Shown here in pieces: positions 41,106 through 49,444 of a stretch of 64,000 nucleotides of DNA; the stretch's first letter is position 1, and each line of letters opens with the position of its first letter. The position numbers were made by a program, and so were the translations under genes. Source of the DNA: Azospirillum brasilense. Lineage in GTDB: Bacteria > Pseudomonadota > Alphaproteobacteria > Azospirillales > Azospirillaceae. The notes under the pieces were generated by a model. It did not search any database, was not told where the DNA came from, and worked only from the letters and a program-made list of their open reading frames with translations. The stretch spans positions 1 to 64,000 of the forward strand of contig NZ_VITI01000005.1 of NCBI RefSeq assembly GCF_007827795.1, in the 5' to 3' direction.

Positions 41106-42072
41106 CGCCCTGCACGTCGCGCTGCTGCTGGCCGACGCCACCGTCCGCGTGGCGACCCCGCTGGTTCTGGCCGCCTTCGCGGCGCTCTACAGCGAGCGCG
41201 CGGGGGTGGTGGACATCGGGCTGGAGGGCAAGATGCTGGCCGGCGCCTTCTTCGCCGCCGCCGTCGCGTCCTCCACCGGCAACCCGTGGCTGGGCTTGGG
41301 CGCCGCCGTCGCGGCCTCGGTGGCGCTGGCGCTGGTCCATGGCTTCGCCTGCATCACCCACAAGGGCAACCAGGTGGTGTCGGGCATGGCGATCAACATT
41401 CTGGTCGCCGGGCTGGCGCCGACCCTGGCCTACGCCTGGTTCCGCCAGGGCGGCCAGACCCCGCTGCTGCCGGGAGAGGCGCGGTTGCCGCAGATCCATC
41501 TGCCGGGTGTGGAGGCGCTGTCCGGGATTCCGCTCCTCGGACCCGTCTACCGGGAACTGATCGACGACGCCAACGTGCTGATCTGGCTGACCGTCCTGCT
41601 GGTGGTGGCGACTCACTGGGTGTTCACCCGCTCGCGCTTCGGGTTGCGGCTGCGCGCGGTGGGGGAGAACCCCTCGGCGGTCGACACGGCGGGCCTGTCG
41701 GTCACGCGGCTGCGCTATCAGGCGGTGATCATCACCGGGGTGCTGACCGGCATCGCCGGCGCCTATCTGTCCACCGCCCACGGTGCCGGCTTCGTGCGCG
41801 ACATGACGGCGGGCAAGGGCTATCTGGCGCTGGCCGCGCTGATCTTCGGAAAGTGGCGACCCTGGCCGACGCTGTTCGCCTGTCTGCTGTTCGCCTTCAC
41901 CGACGCCGTGCAGGTCCGCCTGCAGGGCGTGCCGCTGCCGGTGGTGGGGGTGATCCCGGTGCAGTTCATCCAGATGCTGCCCTATGTGCTGACCGTGCTT
42001 CTGCTCGCCGGCTTCGTCGGCCGGGCGGTGGCGCCCAGGGCCAGCGGCGTCCCCTATGTGAAGGAACGGTGA
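41098..42072 (+). CDS. Nucleoside ABC importer permease 2
   Basis: The 324-residue partner permease (YufQ/NupC-like) also belongs to BPD_transp_2. The N-terminal part has TPLVLAAFAALYSERAGVVDIGLEGKMLAG and HKGNQVVSGMAINILVAG; the later VGENPSAVDTAGLSVTRLRYQAVI and FVRDMTAGKGYLALAALIFG are characteristic. Start ATG overlaps the end of permease 1, and its stop overlaps the cytidine deaminase start, so the whole operon is tightly coupled. Confidence 0.93.
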   Translation: MGDALHVALLLADATVRVATPLVLAAFAALYSERAGVVDIGLEGKMLAGAFFAAAVASSTGNPWLGLGAAVAASVALALVHGFACITHKGNQVVSGMAINILVAGLAPTLAYAWFRQGGQTPLLPGEARLPQIHLPGVEALSGIPLLGPVYRELIDDANVLIWLTVLLVVATHWVFTRSRFGLRLRAVGENPSAVDTAGLSVTRLRYQAVIITGVLTGIAGAYLSTAHGAGFVRDMTAGKGYLALAALIFGKWRPWPTLFACLLFAFTDAVQVRLQGVPLPVVGVIPVQFIQMLPYVLTVLLLAGFVGRAVAPRASGVPYVKER

Positions 42073-42500
42073 TGAGCGGCCCGCAAGACGCCACGGTTGT
42101 CGACTCTCTGATCGCCGCCGCCCGCGACGCGATGGCGCAGGCCTACGCGCCCTATTCGCGTTTTTCCGTGGGTGCGGCCATCCTGGGCGACTCCGGGCGC
42201 ATCCACGCCGGGGCGAATGTGGAGAACGCCGCCTACCCGCAGGGCCAGTGCGCCGAGGCTTCGGCCATCGGGGCGATGATCCTGGCCGGGGACCGCGGCA
42301 TCCGGGCGATCGTCGTGATGGGCGGCCAGACCGGCGACGGCCGGCTGTGCACGCCTTGCGGCGGGTGCCGCCAGCGCCTGCGCGAGTTCGCCCGACCCGA
42401 CACGCCGATTCATGTCTGTGGACCGGAAGGGCTTCGCCAAACGTTTCGGTTGGAGGAACTGCTGCCGCACTCCTTCGGCCCCGACAATCTCGACTTCTGA
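42072..42500 (+). CDS. cdd: Cytidine deaminase
   Basis: Cdd converts cytidine and deoxycytidine to uridine and deoxyuridine. The 142-residue protein has the zinc-site Cys and catalytic Glu in GQCAEASAI (about residues 57-65) and the two other zinc-ligand Cys in TPCGGCRQRL (near 97-106). The start YAPYSRFSVGAAIL is highly conserved. Its ATG overlaps the stop of the upstream permease (TGATG). It supplies uridines for the downstream phosphorylases, fitting a salvage or catabolic pathway. Confidence 0.96.
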   Translation: MSGPQDATVVDSLIAAARDAMAQAYAPYSRFSVGAAILGDSGRIHAGANVENAAYPQGQCAEASAIGAMILAGDRGIRAIVVMGGQTGDGRLCTPCGGCRQRLREFARPDTPIHVCGPEGLRQTFRLEELLPHSFGPDNLDF

Positions 42501-42515
42501 GGGGAACAGACCGCC

Positions 42516-43349
42516 ATGACCGCCGCACGCGCCGCCGCGGAAATCCTGCACCGGGTCCCCGGCTTCCGCCCGCGGGTGGGGATCGTGCTCGGCTCCGGTC
42601 TGGGCGGGGTCGCCGACCGGATCGAGGGGGCGACCGCCATGCCCTACGGCGATCTGCCCGGCTTCCCGCGGCCCAGCGTGGAGGGGCACATGGGCCGGCT
42701 GGTGCTGGGCCATCTCGGCGGCCAGCCCGTCGCCTGCATGCAGGGCCGCGTCCACGCCTATGAGGGCAACGGCTTCGACGCGCTGAAGACGGCGATCCGC
42801 GCGCTGAAGCTGGCCGGCTGCGACACGCTGGTGCTGACCTGCGCCGCCGGCTCGCTGCGGGTGGAGGTCGGGCCGGGGCAGCTGATGGCGATTTCCGACC
42901 ATATCAACATGCTGGGCGCCAACCCGCTGACCGGTCCCAACGAGGACAGCTTCGGCCCGCGCTTCCCCAGCATGACCGACGCCTGGGACCCCGCCTTGCG
43001 CGCGCTGATGCGGCGCCGGGCGCTGGAGTTGAACATCGATCTGGTCGAGGGCGTGTACGCCGCCTATCCCGGCCCCTCCTTCGAGACGCCGGCGGAGGTT
43101 CGGATGTTGAAGGTCCTGGGGGCGGACGCGGTCGGCATGTCCACGGTGCCCGAATGCATCGTCGCGCGGCATTGCGGCCTTCGGGTCGTGGGCTGCGCGG
43201 TCATCACCAACCTGGGCGTGGGACTCGGCGACGGGCCGGTGGACCATGACCAGACCCTGCGCGCCGCCTCGGCCGCCGCCTCCGACCTGGAGCGGTTGCT
43301 GACCGGCTTTCTCGACGGGCTGAACGTAGACGAAGGACGCCGGTCATGA
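42516..43349 (+). CDS. punA: Purine nucleoside phosphorylase (trimeric type)
   Basis: The enzyme splits purine (deoxy)nucleosides with phosphate into base and (deoxy)ribose-1-phosphate. The 277-residue protein is of the trimeric PNP/MTAP type, with IVLGSGLGGVADRI (residues 22-35, phosphate site), MQGRVHAYEGN, LVLTCAAGSL and YAAYPGPSFETPAEVRMLKVLGAD followed by VGMSTVPECIVARH. All are standard in PunA/XapA-like proteins. It is 15 bases after cdd, and its stop overlaps the deoC start. Confidence 0.94.
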   Translation: MTAARAAAEILHRVPGFRPRVGIVLGSGLGGVADRIEGATAMPYGDLPGFPRPSVEGHMGRLVLGHLGGQPVACMQGRVHAYEGNGFDALKTAIRALKLAGCDTLVLTCAAGSLRVEVGPGQLMAISDHINMLGANPLTGPNEDSFGPRFPSMTDAWDPALRALMRRRALELNIDLVEGVYAAYPGPSFETPAEVRMLKVLGADAVGMSTVPECIVARHCGLRVVGCAVITNLGVGLGDGPVDHDQTLRAASAAASDLERLLTGFLDGLNVDEGRRS

Positions 43350-44191
43350 AACTTCCCGCCGATCTTCAACGGGCACTCGACACTACGACCACCGCCAAGG
43401 CCGACGCCAAGGGAGCCGGGCGGGCCATCGGTCTGCTCGACCTGACCAGCCTGAACGACGACGACACCGACCAGACGGTGGAGGCGCTGTGCAAGCGCGC
43501 CGTCACCCCCGCCGGGAAGGTCGCCGCGGTGTGCGTCTGGCCGCGCTTCGTCAAGACGGCGCGCAAGGCGCTGAAGGGCAGCGGCGTGAAGATCGCCACC
43601 GTCGTCAACTTCCCCTCGGGGGAGGCCGACGCGGCAGTGGTGGCGGCGGAGGCCAAGGCGGCCATCAAGGACGGCGCGACCGAGATCGACGTGGTGCTTC
43701 CCTACCGCGCCTTCATCGACGGCGCCCGCACCCAGCCGATGAACGTGATCCGCGCCTGCCGCGAGGCCTGCGGGACCGACGTGACGATGAAGGTGATCCT
43801 GGAGTCCGGCTGCTTCCCCGATCCGGAACTGCTGGCCTGGGCCGCCCGCGACGCCATCGCCGCCGGGGCGGATTTCCTGAAGACCTCCACCGGCAAGGTG
43901 CAGCCCGCGGCGACGCTGGAGGCGGCGGCGCTGCTGCTGCACGTCATCCACGAATCGGGCAAGCCGGTGGGCTTCAAGGCGGCGGGCGGCATCCGCGACG
44001 CCGACGGGGCGGCGGCCTATCTGGCGCTCGCCACCGCGATCCAGGGCAAGGGCTGGGCCAAGCCGGACACGTTCCGCTTCGGCGCGTCGGGGCTGCTGGA
44101 CTCGCTGCTTGCCACCGCCGGCCATGGTGGCGGCAAAGGCGATGGCAAGGGAGGCGGGGCGGTTGCCCAGCCGGCCGCCGCCGGTTATTGA
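43346..44191 (+). CDS. deoC: Deoxyribose-phosphate aldolase
   Basis: DeoC cleaves 2-deoxyribose-5-phosphate to glyceraldehyde-3-phosphate and acetaldehyde. The 281-residue protein has the Schiff-base lysine in GADFLKTSTGK, preceded by EIDVVLPYRAFIDG and MKVILESG and followed by VGFKAAGGIRDADGA, the second conserved lysine motif. This is the longer DeoC type. The C-terminus (last ~25 residues) is a low-complexity GGGKGDGKGGG stretch that is probably unstructured. A phosphopentomutase would be needed to link it to the phosphorylases; none is in the window. Confidence 0.95.
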   Translation: MKLPADLQRALDTTTTAKADAKGAGRAIGLLDLTSLNDDDTDQTVEALCKRAVTPAGKVAAVCVWPRFVKTARKALKGSGVKIATVVNFPSGEADAAVVAAEAKAAIKDGATEIDVVLPYRAFIDGARTQPMNVIRACREACGTDVTMKVILESGCFPDPELLAWAARDAIAAGADFLKTSTGKVQPAATLEAAALLLHVIHESGKPVGFKAAGGIRDADGAAAYLALATAIQGKGWAKPDTFRFGASGLLDSLLATAGHGGGKGDGKGGGAVAQPAAAGY

Positions 44192-44227
44192 TCCGGGGAA
44201 CAGCTCGACCATAGGACGGACGCACGG

Positions 44228-45550
44228 ATGCTTCCCCAGGAACTGATTCGCAAGAAGCGCGACGGCGCACGCCTGGACGCGGCGGAGATCGGCGCCTTCG
44301 TGCGCGGCATCACGGACGGCTCGGTCACCGAAGGACAGGCGGCGGCCTTCGCCATGGCCGTCTTCTTCCGCGGCATGACGCTGGAGGAGCGGGTGGCCCT
44401 GACGCTGGCCATGCGGGATTCCGGGACGGTGATGCGCTGGGACCATCTCGACCTGCCGGGACCGGTGGTCGACAAGCATTCGACCGGCGGCGTCGGCGAC
44501 AAGGTCAGCCTGATCCTCGCCCCGGCGCTGGCCGCCTGCGGCGGATTCGTGCCGATGGTGTCGGGGCGCGGGCTGGGCCACACCGGCGGCACGCTCGACA
44601 AGTTCGAGAGCATCCCCGGCTACCGCGCCAAGCCAGACCGGGCGACGCTGGAGCGGGTGGTGAAGGAGGTCGGCTGCGCGGTGATCGGCGCCACCGACGA
44701 CATCGCCCCCGCCGACCGCCGGCTCTACGCCATCCGCGACGTGACGGCGACGGTGGAGACCATCGACCTGCTGACCTCCTCCATCCTGTCGAAGAAGCTG
44801 GCGGCGGGGCTGGATGCGCTGGTCATGGACGTGAAGTTCGGCTCCGGCGCGTTCCTGCCCGACATCGCCAAGGCGCGGGAACTGGCCGACAGCCTCGTCA
44901 CCGTGGCCGAGGGCGCCGGGCTGCCCACCGTCGCCCTGCTGACCGACATGAACGAGGTGCTGGGCCTGACCGCCGGCAACGCGCTGGAGATGCGGGAGTG
45001 CATCGACATCCTGCGCGGCGGCACGGCCGACTCCCGGCTCTACGAGGTCACCGCGGCCCAGGCCGCCGAGCTGCTGGTGCTGGCCGGGCTGGTCCCCGAC
45101 GCCGCCGGCGGCCGCGCCCGGTTCGACCAGGCGATGGCGAGCGGGCAGGCCGCCGAGCGCTTTGCCCGCATGGTCCACGCGCTGGGCGGCCCGGCGGACC
45201 TGCTGGACGCGCCGGACCGCTATCTGGACGCCGCTCCCGTCGTCCAGCCGGTCTTTGCCGAACGGGCGGGCGTGGTGGCGGCCATCGACGTGCGGGCGGT
45301 CGGCATCGCCGTGGTGGCCCTGGGCGGCGGGCGGACCAAGACGACCGATCCCATCGACTTCGCCGTCGGGCTGGCCGACGTCGCCGGGCTGGGCGCTTCG
45401 GTGGGGCCGGCGGAGCGCCCCCTCGCCGTCGTCCACGCCCGCAGCGTGGCGCAGGCGGAGGACGCTGCGGCGCTGCTCCGCCGCGCCTTCACCGTGGCCG
45501 ACACCGCCCCGCCGGCCGGGCCGCTGATCGCCGACCGCATCCGGCTGTAA
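44228..45550 (+). CDS. deoA: Thymidine phosphorylase
   Basis: DeoA releases thymine or uracil from (deoxy)nucleosides, giving deoxyribose-1-phosphate. The 440-residue protein has an N-terminal helical domain with [20 protein letters not shown], then the phosphate-site signature [17 protein letters not shown] (about residues 84-100) and [20 protein letters not shown]. The C-terminal PYNP domain has [10 protein letters not shown]. It is the last gene of the nucleoside operon. No terminator hairpin is visible in the nine-base gap to the convergent oxidoreductase gene. Confidence 0.96.
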   Translation: MLPQELIRKKRDGARLDAAEIGAFVRGITDGSVTEGQAAAFAMAVFFRGMTLEERVALTLAMRDSGTVMRWDHLDLPGPVVDKHSTGGVGDKVSLILAPALAACGGFVPMVSGRGLGHTGGTLDKFESIPGYRAKPDRATLERVVKEVGCAVIGATDDIAPADRRLYAIRDVTATVETIDLLTSSILSKKLAAGLDALVMDVKFGSGAFLPDIAKARELADSLVTVAEGAGLPTVALLTDMNEVLGLTAGNALEMRECIDILRGGTADSRLYEVTAAQAAELLVLAGLVPDAAGGRARFDQAMASGQAAERFARMVHALGGPADLLDAPDRYLDAAPVVQPVFAERAGVVAAIDVRAVGIAVVALGGGRTKTTDPIDFAVGLADVAGLGASVGPAERPLAVVHARSVAQAEDAAALLRRAFTVADTAPPAGPLIADRIRL

Positions 45551-45559
45551 AAGGCGGCT

Positions 45560-47614
45560 TTACGCGGCGCGGCACTGGTCCTCGGCTTGCCGCGCCCGCA
45601 CCGGCCCGACCAGGGCCTCCGCGGCGAGGCGGCCCGAAATGACGCAGGCCTCCACCCCCGGACCGGGAAAGACCCCGCCGCCGGCCAGCAGCAGGCCGGG
45701 CAGCGGCGACTTGGCGTGAAGCGCCGGATCGGTGCCGTAGATCGCTCCGTCCGTCGTGTGGGCGTAGCGGGCGAAGGTGGCGGCGCTGGCCTCCTGCCGG
45801 TGCAGGATGTGGCGCTCCAGATCCGGGATCAGGCCCGCCGCCGCGGCGATCATGGCGTCGCCCTCCCGTGCCTTGCGGGCGCGGTAATCGGGGGCGGAGC
45901 GGTCCCAGGTGCCGCCCGCCGGGTCCAGCCGCATCAGCGTCAGCGAGGCGCAGCCCGGCGGCGCCAGGGTGGCATCGTGGGCGGAGGGAAGGGCCAGTGC
46001 CATCCCTGCATCCCTCAGAAAAGTCATGGCGGGCAGCTCGGGACGGAATTCCAGCGCCAGCGTGACCAGGAAGGCGGAGGTCGTGGGGCATAGCGCGCGA
46101 TATTGGTCCGCGCGACCGGCGGGCAGATGCTCTTCCCCCACCAGTTCCAGCAGGGTCCGCCGGGCGTCGGCGTTGGAAATCACCGCGGCGGCGGCGATGC
46201 GCTCCCCGTCCATGGTTTCCACCCCGGCGGCCCGGCCGTCATCGACCAGGATGCGGCGGACGGAGGTGCGCAGCCGGACCTCGCCGCCCTTCGCATGGAT
46301 CGCCTCGACCAGAGCGTCGGCAAGCCGCTGCGATCCGCCCTCCGGATAGGCGCCGCCGTCGAAAAAGTAGCCGAAGATCGGCGCCATCTGGGTGGCGCCC
46401 AGCCGCTCCGGCCGGTCGGACAGGTAGCCGGTCAGGCTGGACAGCAGGGCGCGGGCTCCGGGGTCGGGCACGTAATGCTCCAGCATCTCCAAGAAGCCGC
46501 GGTCCTGCCAGCGGAAGGCCTGCGGGTACTCCAGCGGATAGGCGCGCATCGCCGCGACGCTGCGCGGGATGTGGGGAAGGCCGGTCTCGGCGCAGCTGCG
46601 GTAGAGGTCGCGGTAAACCCCGCGCATCTCCTCCAGAAAGGCGGCGGCCCCGGCGGCGCTGCCGGGATGCTCCCGTGCGATCAGGGCGGCCAGCCCCGCG
46701 GCGTCGCCGGGCAACGGCTGAAGGGCACCGTTCCGGACGATGCCGCGGCTCACCGGCTGCCAGCGCACGCGGTCCGCCACGCCGACCGTGCGCAGCAGAT
46801 GCCCGACCGGGCCATCCGGACGGGTGCCGCTGACGTCGTGCACCCCGGCGTCGAAGGTGAAACGCCCCACCGTCCCGTCACGCAGCCGCACCCTGCGGTC
46901 CCAGGAGGAGCAAAAGCCGCCCGGACGGTCGTGCGCCTCCAGGACGGTGACGCGGACCCCGGCCTCCGCCAGCAGGGCCGCCGCGGTCAGCCCGCCGATG
47001 CCGGCCCCCACAACGACGACACCGTCCTTTTGTCCGAGGACGGCGGGCGCGGGCCAGGGGTGAGGCTCGCGCTCGGCCAGCCGGCGGGCGACGGCCCGGT
47101 TGACCAGCCAGTCCGGCAATCGGCGATTCCCCAGCAGGCCGGCCAGGGCGGCGAGGGCGGAGGTGACGATGCCGACCTCCGTCGCCACGGCGAAGCCGGC
47201 GGCGCCGGCCAGGAAGACCAATCCCCACAGCGCGGTGATCGCCTTGTTGACGGCGACGAACTGCGGCAGGTGCCACAGGCCGGGTGGTGTCGTCTCGCGG
47301 GCGTAGGGCAGGGTGAAGGGACGGCCCAGCGCGATCGAGGCGAAGGCCATGCCGGCCAGCGCGAGATGGACGGTCACCCCCATGCGCTCCAGCGGTCCGA
47401 TGAGGAGCAGCAGGGCGAAGAAGACGGCGGCCACCAGTTCCGGCGCCTTCAGCGAACCGCCCCGCCAGTCATGCGCACAGAGCGTCAGGCTGAGCAGCAG
47501 CGCCGCCAGCGCGGCCGCCGAATGGCCCGCCGGCTGGAGAAGTCCGAAGGCGATCCAGGGCGAGAAGCCGACGAGGATGCGGATCGAAGGGGGTATCGGT
47601 TTCGGCAGGAGCAT
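45560..47614 (-). CDS. Membrane domain fused to a phytoene-desaturase-like FAD oxidoreductase
   Basis: The 684-residue protein has two parts. Residues 1-165 hold about six hydrophobic segments (near 11-27, 32-48, 58-74, 80-97, 124-143, 147-162). From about 195 it is a phytoene dehydrogenase/carotenoid isomerase-like flavoprotein: the FAD motif VVVVGAGIGGLTAAALLAEA is followed by VLEAHDRPGG, and PGVEACVISGRLAAEAL lies near the end. Such enzymes act on long polyene or other hydrophobic substrates. No crtB or other carotenoid gene is nearby, so the substrate is unknown. ATG 47614 gives a membrane helix right at the N-terminus; the open frame continues upstream without similarity. Confidence 0.78.
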   Translation of the reverse strand: MLLPKPIPPSIRILVGFSPWIAFGLLQPAGHSAAALAALLLSLTLCAHDWRGGSLKAPELVAAVFFALLLLIGPLERMGVTVHLALAGMAFASIALGRPFTLPYARETTPPGLWHLPQFVAVNKAITALWGLVFLAGAAGFAVATEVGIVTSALAALAGLLGNRRLPDWLVNRAVARRLAEREPHPWPAPAVLGQKDGVVVVGAGIGGLTAAALLAEAGVRVTVLEAHDRPGGFCSSWDRRVRLRDGTVGRFTFDAGVHDVSGTRPDGPVGHLLRTVGVADRVRWQPVSRGIVRNGALQPLPGDAAGLAALIAREHPGSAAGAAAFLEEMRGVYRDLYRSCAETGLPHIPRSVAAMRAYPLEYPQAFRWQDRGFLEMLEHYVPDPGARALLSSLTGYLSDRPERLGATQMAPIFGYFFDGGAYPEGGSQRLADALVEAIHAKGGEVRLRTSVRRILVDDGRAAGVETMDGERIAAAAVISNADARRTLLELVGEEHLPAGRADQYRALCPTTSAFLVTLALEFRPELPAMTFLRDAGMALALPSAHDATLAPPGCASLTLMRLDPAGGTWDRSAPDYRARKAREGDAMIAAAAGLIPDLERHILHRQEASAATFARYAHTTDGAIYGTDPALHAKSPLPGLLLAGGGVFPGPGVEACVISGRLAAEALVGPVRARQAEDQCRAA

Positions 47615-47830
47615 GGCGGACCTTTGCGGTGATGGGGATGTCAGCAAGACTGTCCAAGGCACCGGACGGGGCCAGCGCCGATCCGCGAAAGGCCGGGTTC
47701 GCTTCGCCAAACGGCCGACCATCGATTGACGAAGCGTGAAACGCGGGCGTCCCACCGGGTGCCGCCGCGCGGGCCAGATCTGCGGTTGCGGCACTGGGCA
47801 GGGTCCGGGTTGCTCAGATACTGTGCAATC

Positions 47831-48727
47831 ATGACCCAAGCCGCCGCTCTGCCCGCCGCCGAACACAACGATGACACCCGCCGCGCCATCGGCTGCTTCT
47901 TGCTGGCCATCTTCCTGTTCGCGGGCATGGACACGCTCATCAAATATCTGAGCGGCGGCTATCCGGTGGCGCAGCTCATGTTCGCGCGCTCGCTGGTGGC
48001 GCTGGTCCTGGTCGGCGGCATTTCGCTGGCGCGCGGCGGCTGGGGCGGGATGCGCACGCGGCGGCCCTTCGCCCACGTCTTCCGCTCGCTGGCCGGGCTG
48101 CTGTCGATGGGCTGCTTCTTCTACGCCTTCAAGCATCTGCCGCTGGCCGAGGTCTATGTGCTGAGCTTCGCCGGGCCGCTGTTCATCACGGCGCTGTCCA
48201 TGCCGCTGCTCGGCGAGCCGGTGGGCTGGCGGCGCTGGGCGGCGGTGCTGGTCGGCTTCGGCGGCGTGGTGGTGATGGCCCGCCCGGAGGCTGACGCGCC
48301 GCTCCTGCCGATTTTCGTCGGCGTGGCCGCGGCCTTCTTCTACGCGCTGGCGATGATCGCGGTGCGCGGCCTGTCGCGGACGGAGAGCAACACGGCCATC
48401 GTCGTCTATCTGCTGCTGACCACCACGGTGGTGAGCGGTGTGGCGGCGATCCCCGACTGGGTGCAGCCGGGCGGGTTCGACCTGGGACTGATGCTTCTGG
48501 TCGGCACGCTGGGCGGGGCGGCGCAGGTGCTGATGACCCAGGCCTTCCGCCTGGGCCGCGCCGCGGTGGTGGCGCCCTTCGAGTACACGGGGATGATCTG
48601 GGCGACCCTGCTCGGCTTCCTGGTCTTCGGCGACGTGCCGACCCCCACCGTGCTGGCCGGGGCGGGGATCATCATCGCCAGCGGGCTCTACATCCTGTAC
48701 CGGGAAACGCTGCGCCGCGGCGGCTGA
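47831..48727 (+). CDS. DMT superfamily (EamA) transporter
   Basis: The 298-residue membrane protein has ten predicted helices in two EamA repeats. FAGMDTLIKYLSGGYPVAQLMFARSLVA starts the first repeat, with FFYAFKHLPLAEVYVLSFAGPLF and LLGEPVGWRRWAAVLVGFGGVVVMARP, and the second has AFRLGRAAVVAPFEYTGMIWATLLGFLVFGD. These are typical of metabolite or S-adenosylmethionine-type exporters and of RhaT/EamA proteins. The substrate is unknown. It is divergent from the oxidoreductase gene; the 216 bases between them show no clear promoter. Confidence 0.9.
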   Translation: MTQAAALPAAEHNDDTRRAIGCFLLAIFLFAGMDTLIKYLSGGYPVAQLMFARSLVALVLVGGISLARGGWGGMRTRRPFAHVFRSLAGLLSMGCFFYAFKHLPLAEVYVLSFAGPLFITALSMPLLGEPVGWRRWAAVLVGFGGVVVMARPEADAPLLPIFVGVAAAFFYALAMIAVRGLSRTESNTAIVVYLLLTTTVVSGVAAIPDWVQPGGFDLGLMLLVGTLGGAAQVLMTQAFRLGRAAVVAPFEYTGMIWATLLGFLVFGDVPTPTVLAGAGIIIASGLYILYRETLRRGG

Positions 48728-48738
48728 CGGGGTGCCGT

Positions 48739-49116
48739 TCAGGCGGCGACGGGGATCGCCAGGCCGCCATCCATGAAGGGCGGGGCTTCCGTCAGCGCGA
48801 TGATCCGGCTGCGCTCCAGCACGCGGCGGATTCGCGGCGGATGCTTCTCGAAAGCGATGGTGCCTCCGCGGTCGAGCACCGCGTTGCGGAGCGCCAGCAG
48901 AATGCCGATGCCGCAGGAATCGAGGAAGTCCACCCGTCCCAGATCGACGCGCACGGTCAGCGCCGGGGCGTCCGCGACACGGCGGAGCAGGGGCGTCAAG
49001 CCGGACAGGGCGGCGTGGTCGATCCGTCCCGACAGGACGGCGCGCAGCCCGCATCCGCCCTGCGCGGTGGCGAAGGGGTGAAGGGTGACGGTGCTGTGCG
49101 ACGGGATGGGCCGCAT
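48739..49116 (-). CDS. STAS-domain protein (anti-sigma-factor-antagonist-like)
   Basis: The 125-residue protein is a single STAS domain. VDLGRVDFLDSCGIGILLALRNAV contains the phosphorylatable Ser of SpoIIAA/RsbV-type antagonists, in the DSCGIG form of the usual DSSG motif. It probably takes part in partner-switching control of a sigma factor or another regulator, yet no anti-sigma kinase or phosphatase gene is adjacent. ATG 49116 gives the normal domain size; the ribosome binding site is poor. Confidence 0.82.
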   Translation of the reverse strand: MRPIPSHSTVTLHPFATAQGGCGLRAVLSGRIDHAALSGLTPLLRRVADAPALTVRVDLGRVDFLDSCGIGILLALRNAVLDRGGTIAFEKHPPRIRRVLERSRIIALTEAPPFMDGGLAIPVAA

Positions 49117-49284
49117 GCTTCGTGACGACTTTCCGGTTGGGGCCACGGTCCGGGGCGGGCCGGGGGCGGCGGAAGGAACCACGGGAAGCACGACTTTCCG
49201 GTGTCTGTTGCGTTGCGAAATTGTGAAAACGCGCCGGGCCGCCGCTTGACAGCCGGGCGCGGGGCTCACACTGTGCACACGAAC

Positions 49285-49361
49285 GGCTGGGGTGCCTGCC
49301 GCAAGGCGGGCTGAGACCACACCCATCGAACCTGATCTGGGTCATGCCAGCGAAGGGAGCC
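49285..49361 (+). promoter_or_regulatory. TPP (thiamine pyrophosphate) riboswitch, THI-box
   Basis: All conserved THI elements are present in order: GGCTGGGGTGCC, CTGAGA (49311-49316), ACCC, GAACCTGATCTGGGTCATGCC and AGCGAAGGGAGCC. The 5' GGCT (49285-49288) pairs with AGCC (49358-49361) as P1. It is on the same strand as, and 84 bases upstream of, the ABC importer gene at 49445. TPP binding is expected to switch off expression. Confidence 0.95.
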
Positions 49362-49396
49362 AAGCGTTCGAGGCTGTGCCGCCGCTACACCCCTGG

Positions 49397-49434
49397 CCTC
49401 CTCGTCCTCGCGCGGTTCTTCGCCGGGCAGGAGG
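49397..49434 (+). promoter_or_regulatory. Candidate riboswitch expression platform (anti-SD)
   Basis: CCTCCT (49397-49402) is exactly complementary to the Shine-Dalgarno AGGAGG (49429-49434) that precedes the ATG at 49445. The two are 26 bases apart and could form a hairpin that hides the ribosome binding site. There is no T-run, so control of translation rather than transcription is likely. Confidence 0.55.
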
Positions 49435-49444
49435 AGACACATTC

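Noticed and set aside
45560-49363. Single 1267-codon minus-strand frame covering the oxidoreductase, DMT and STAS region
   Set aside because: Only the last 684 codons make a protein with recognisable domains; the upstream part is antisense to the DMT transporter gene and lacks similarity.
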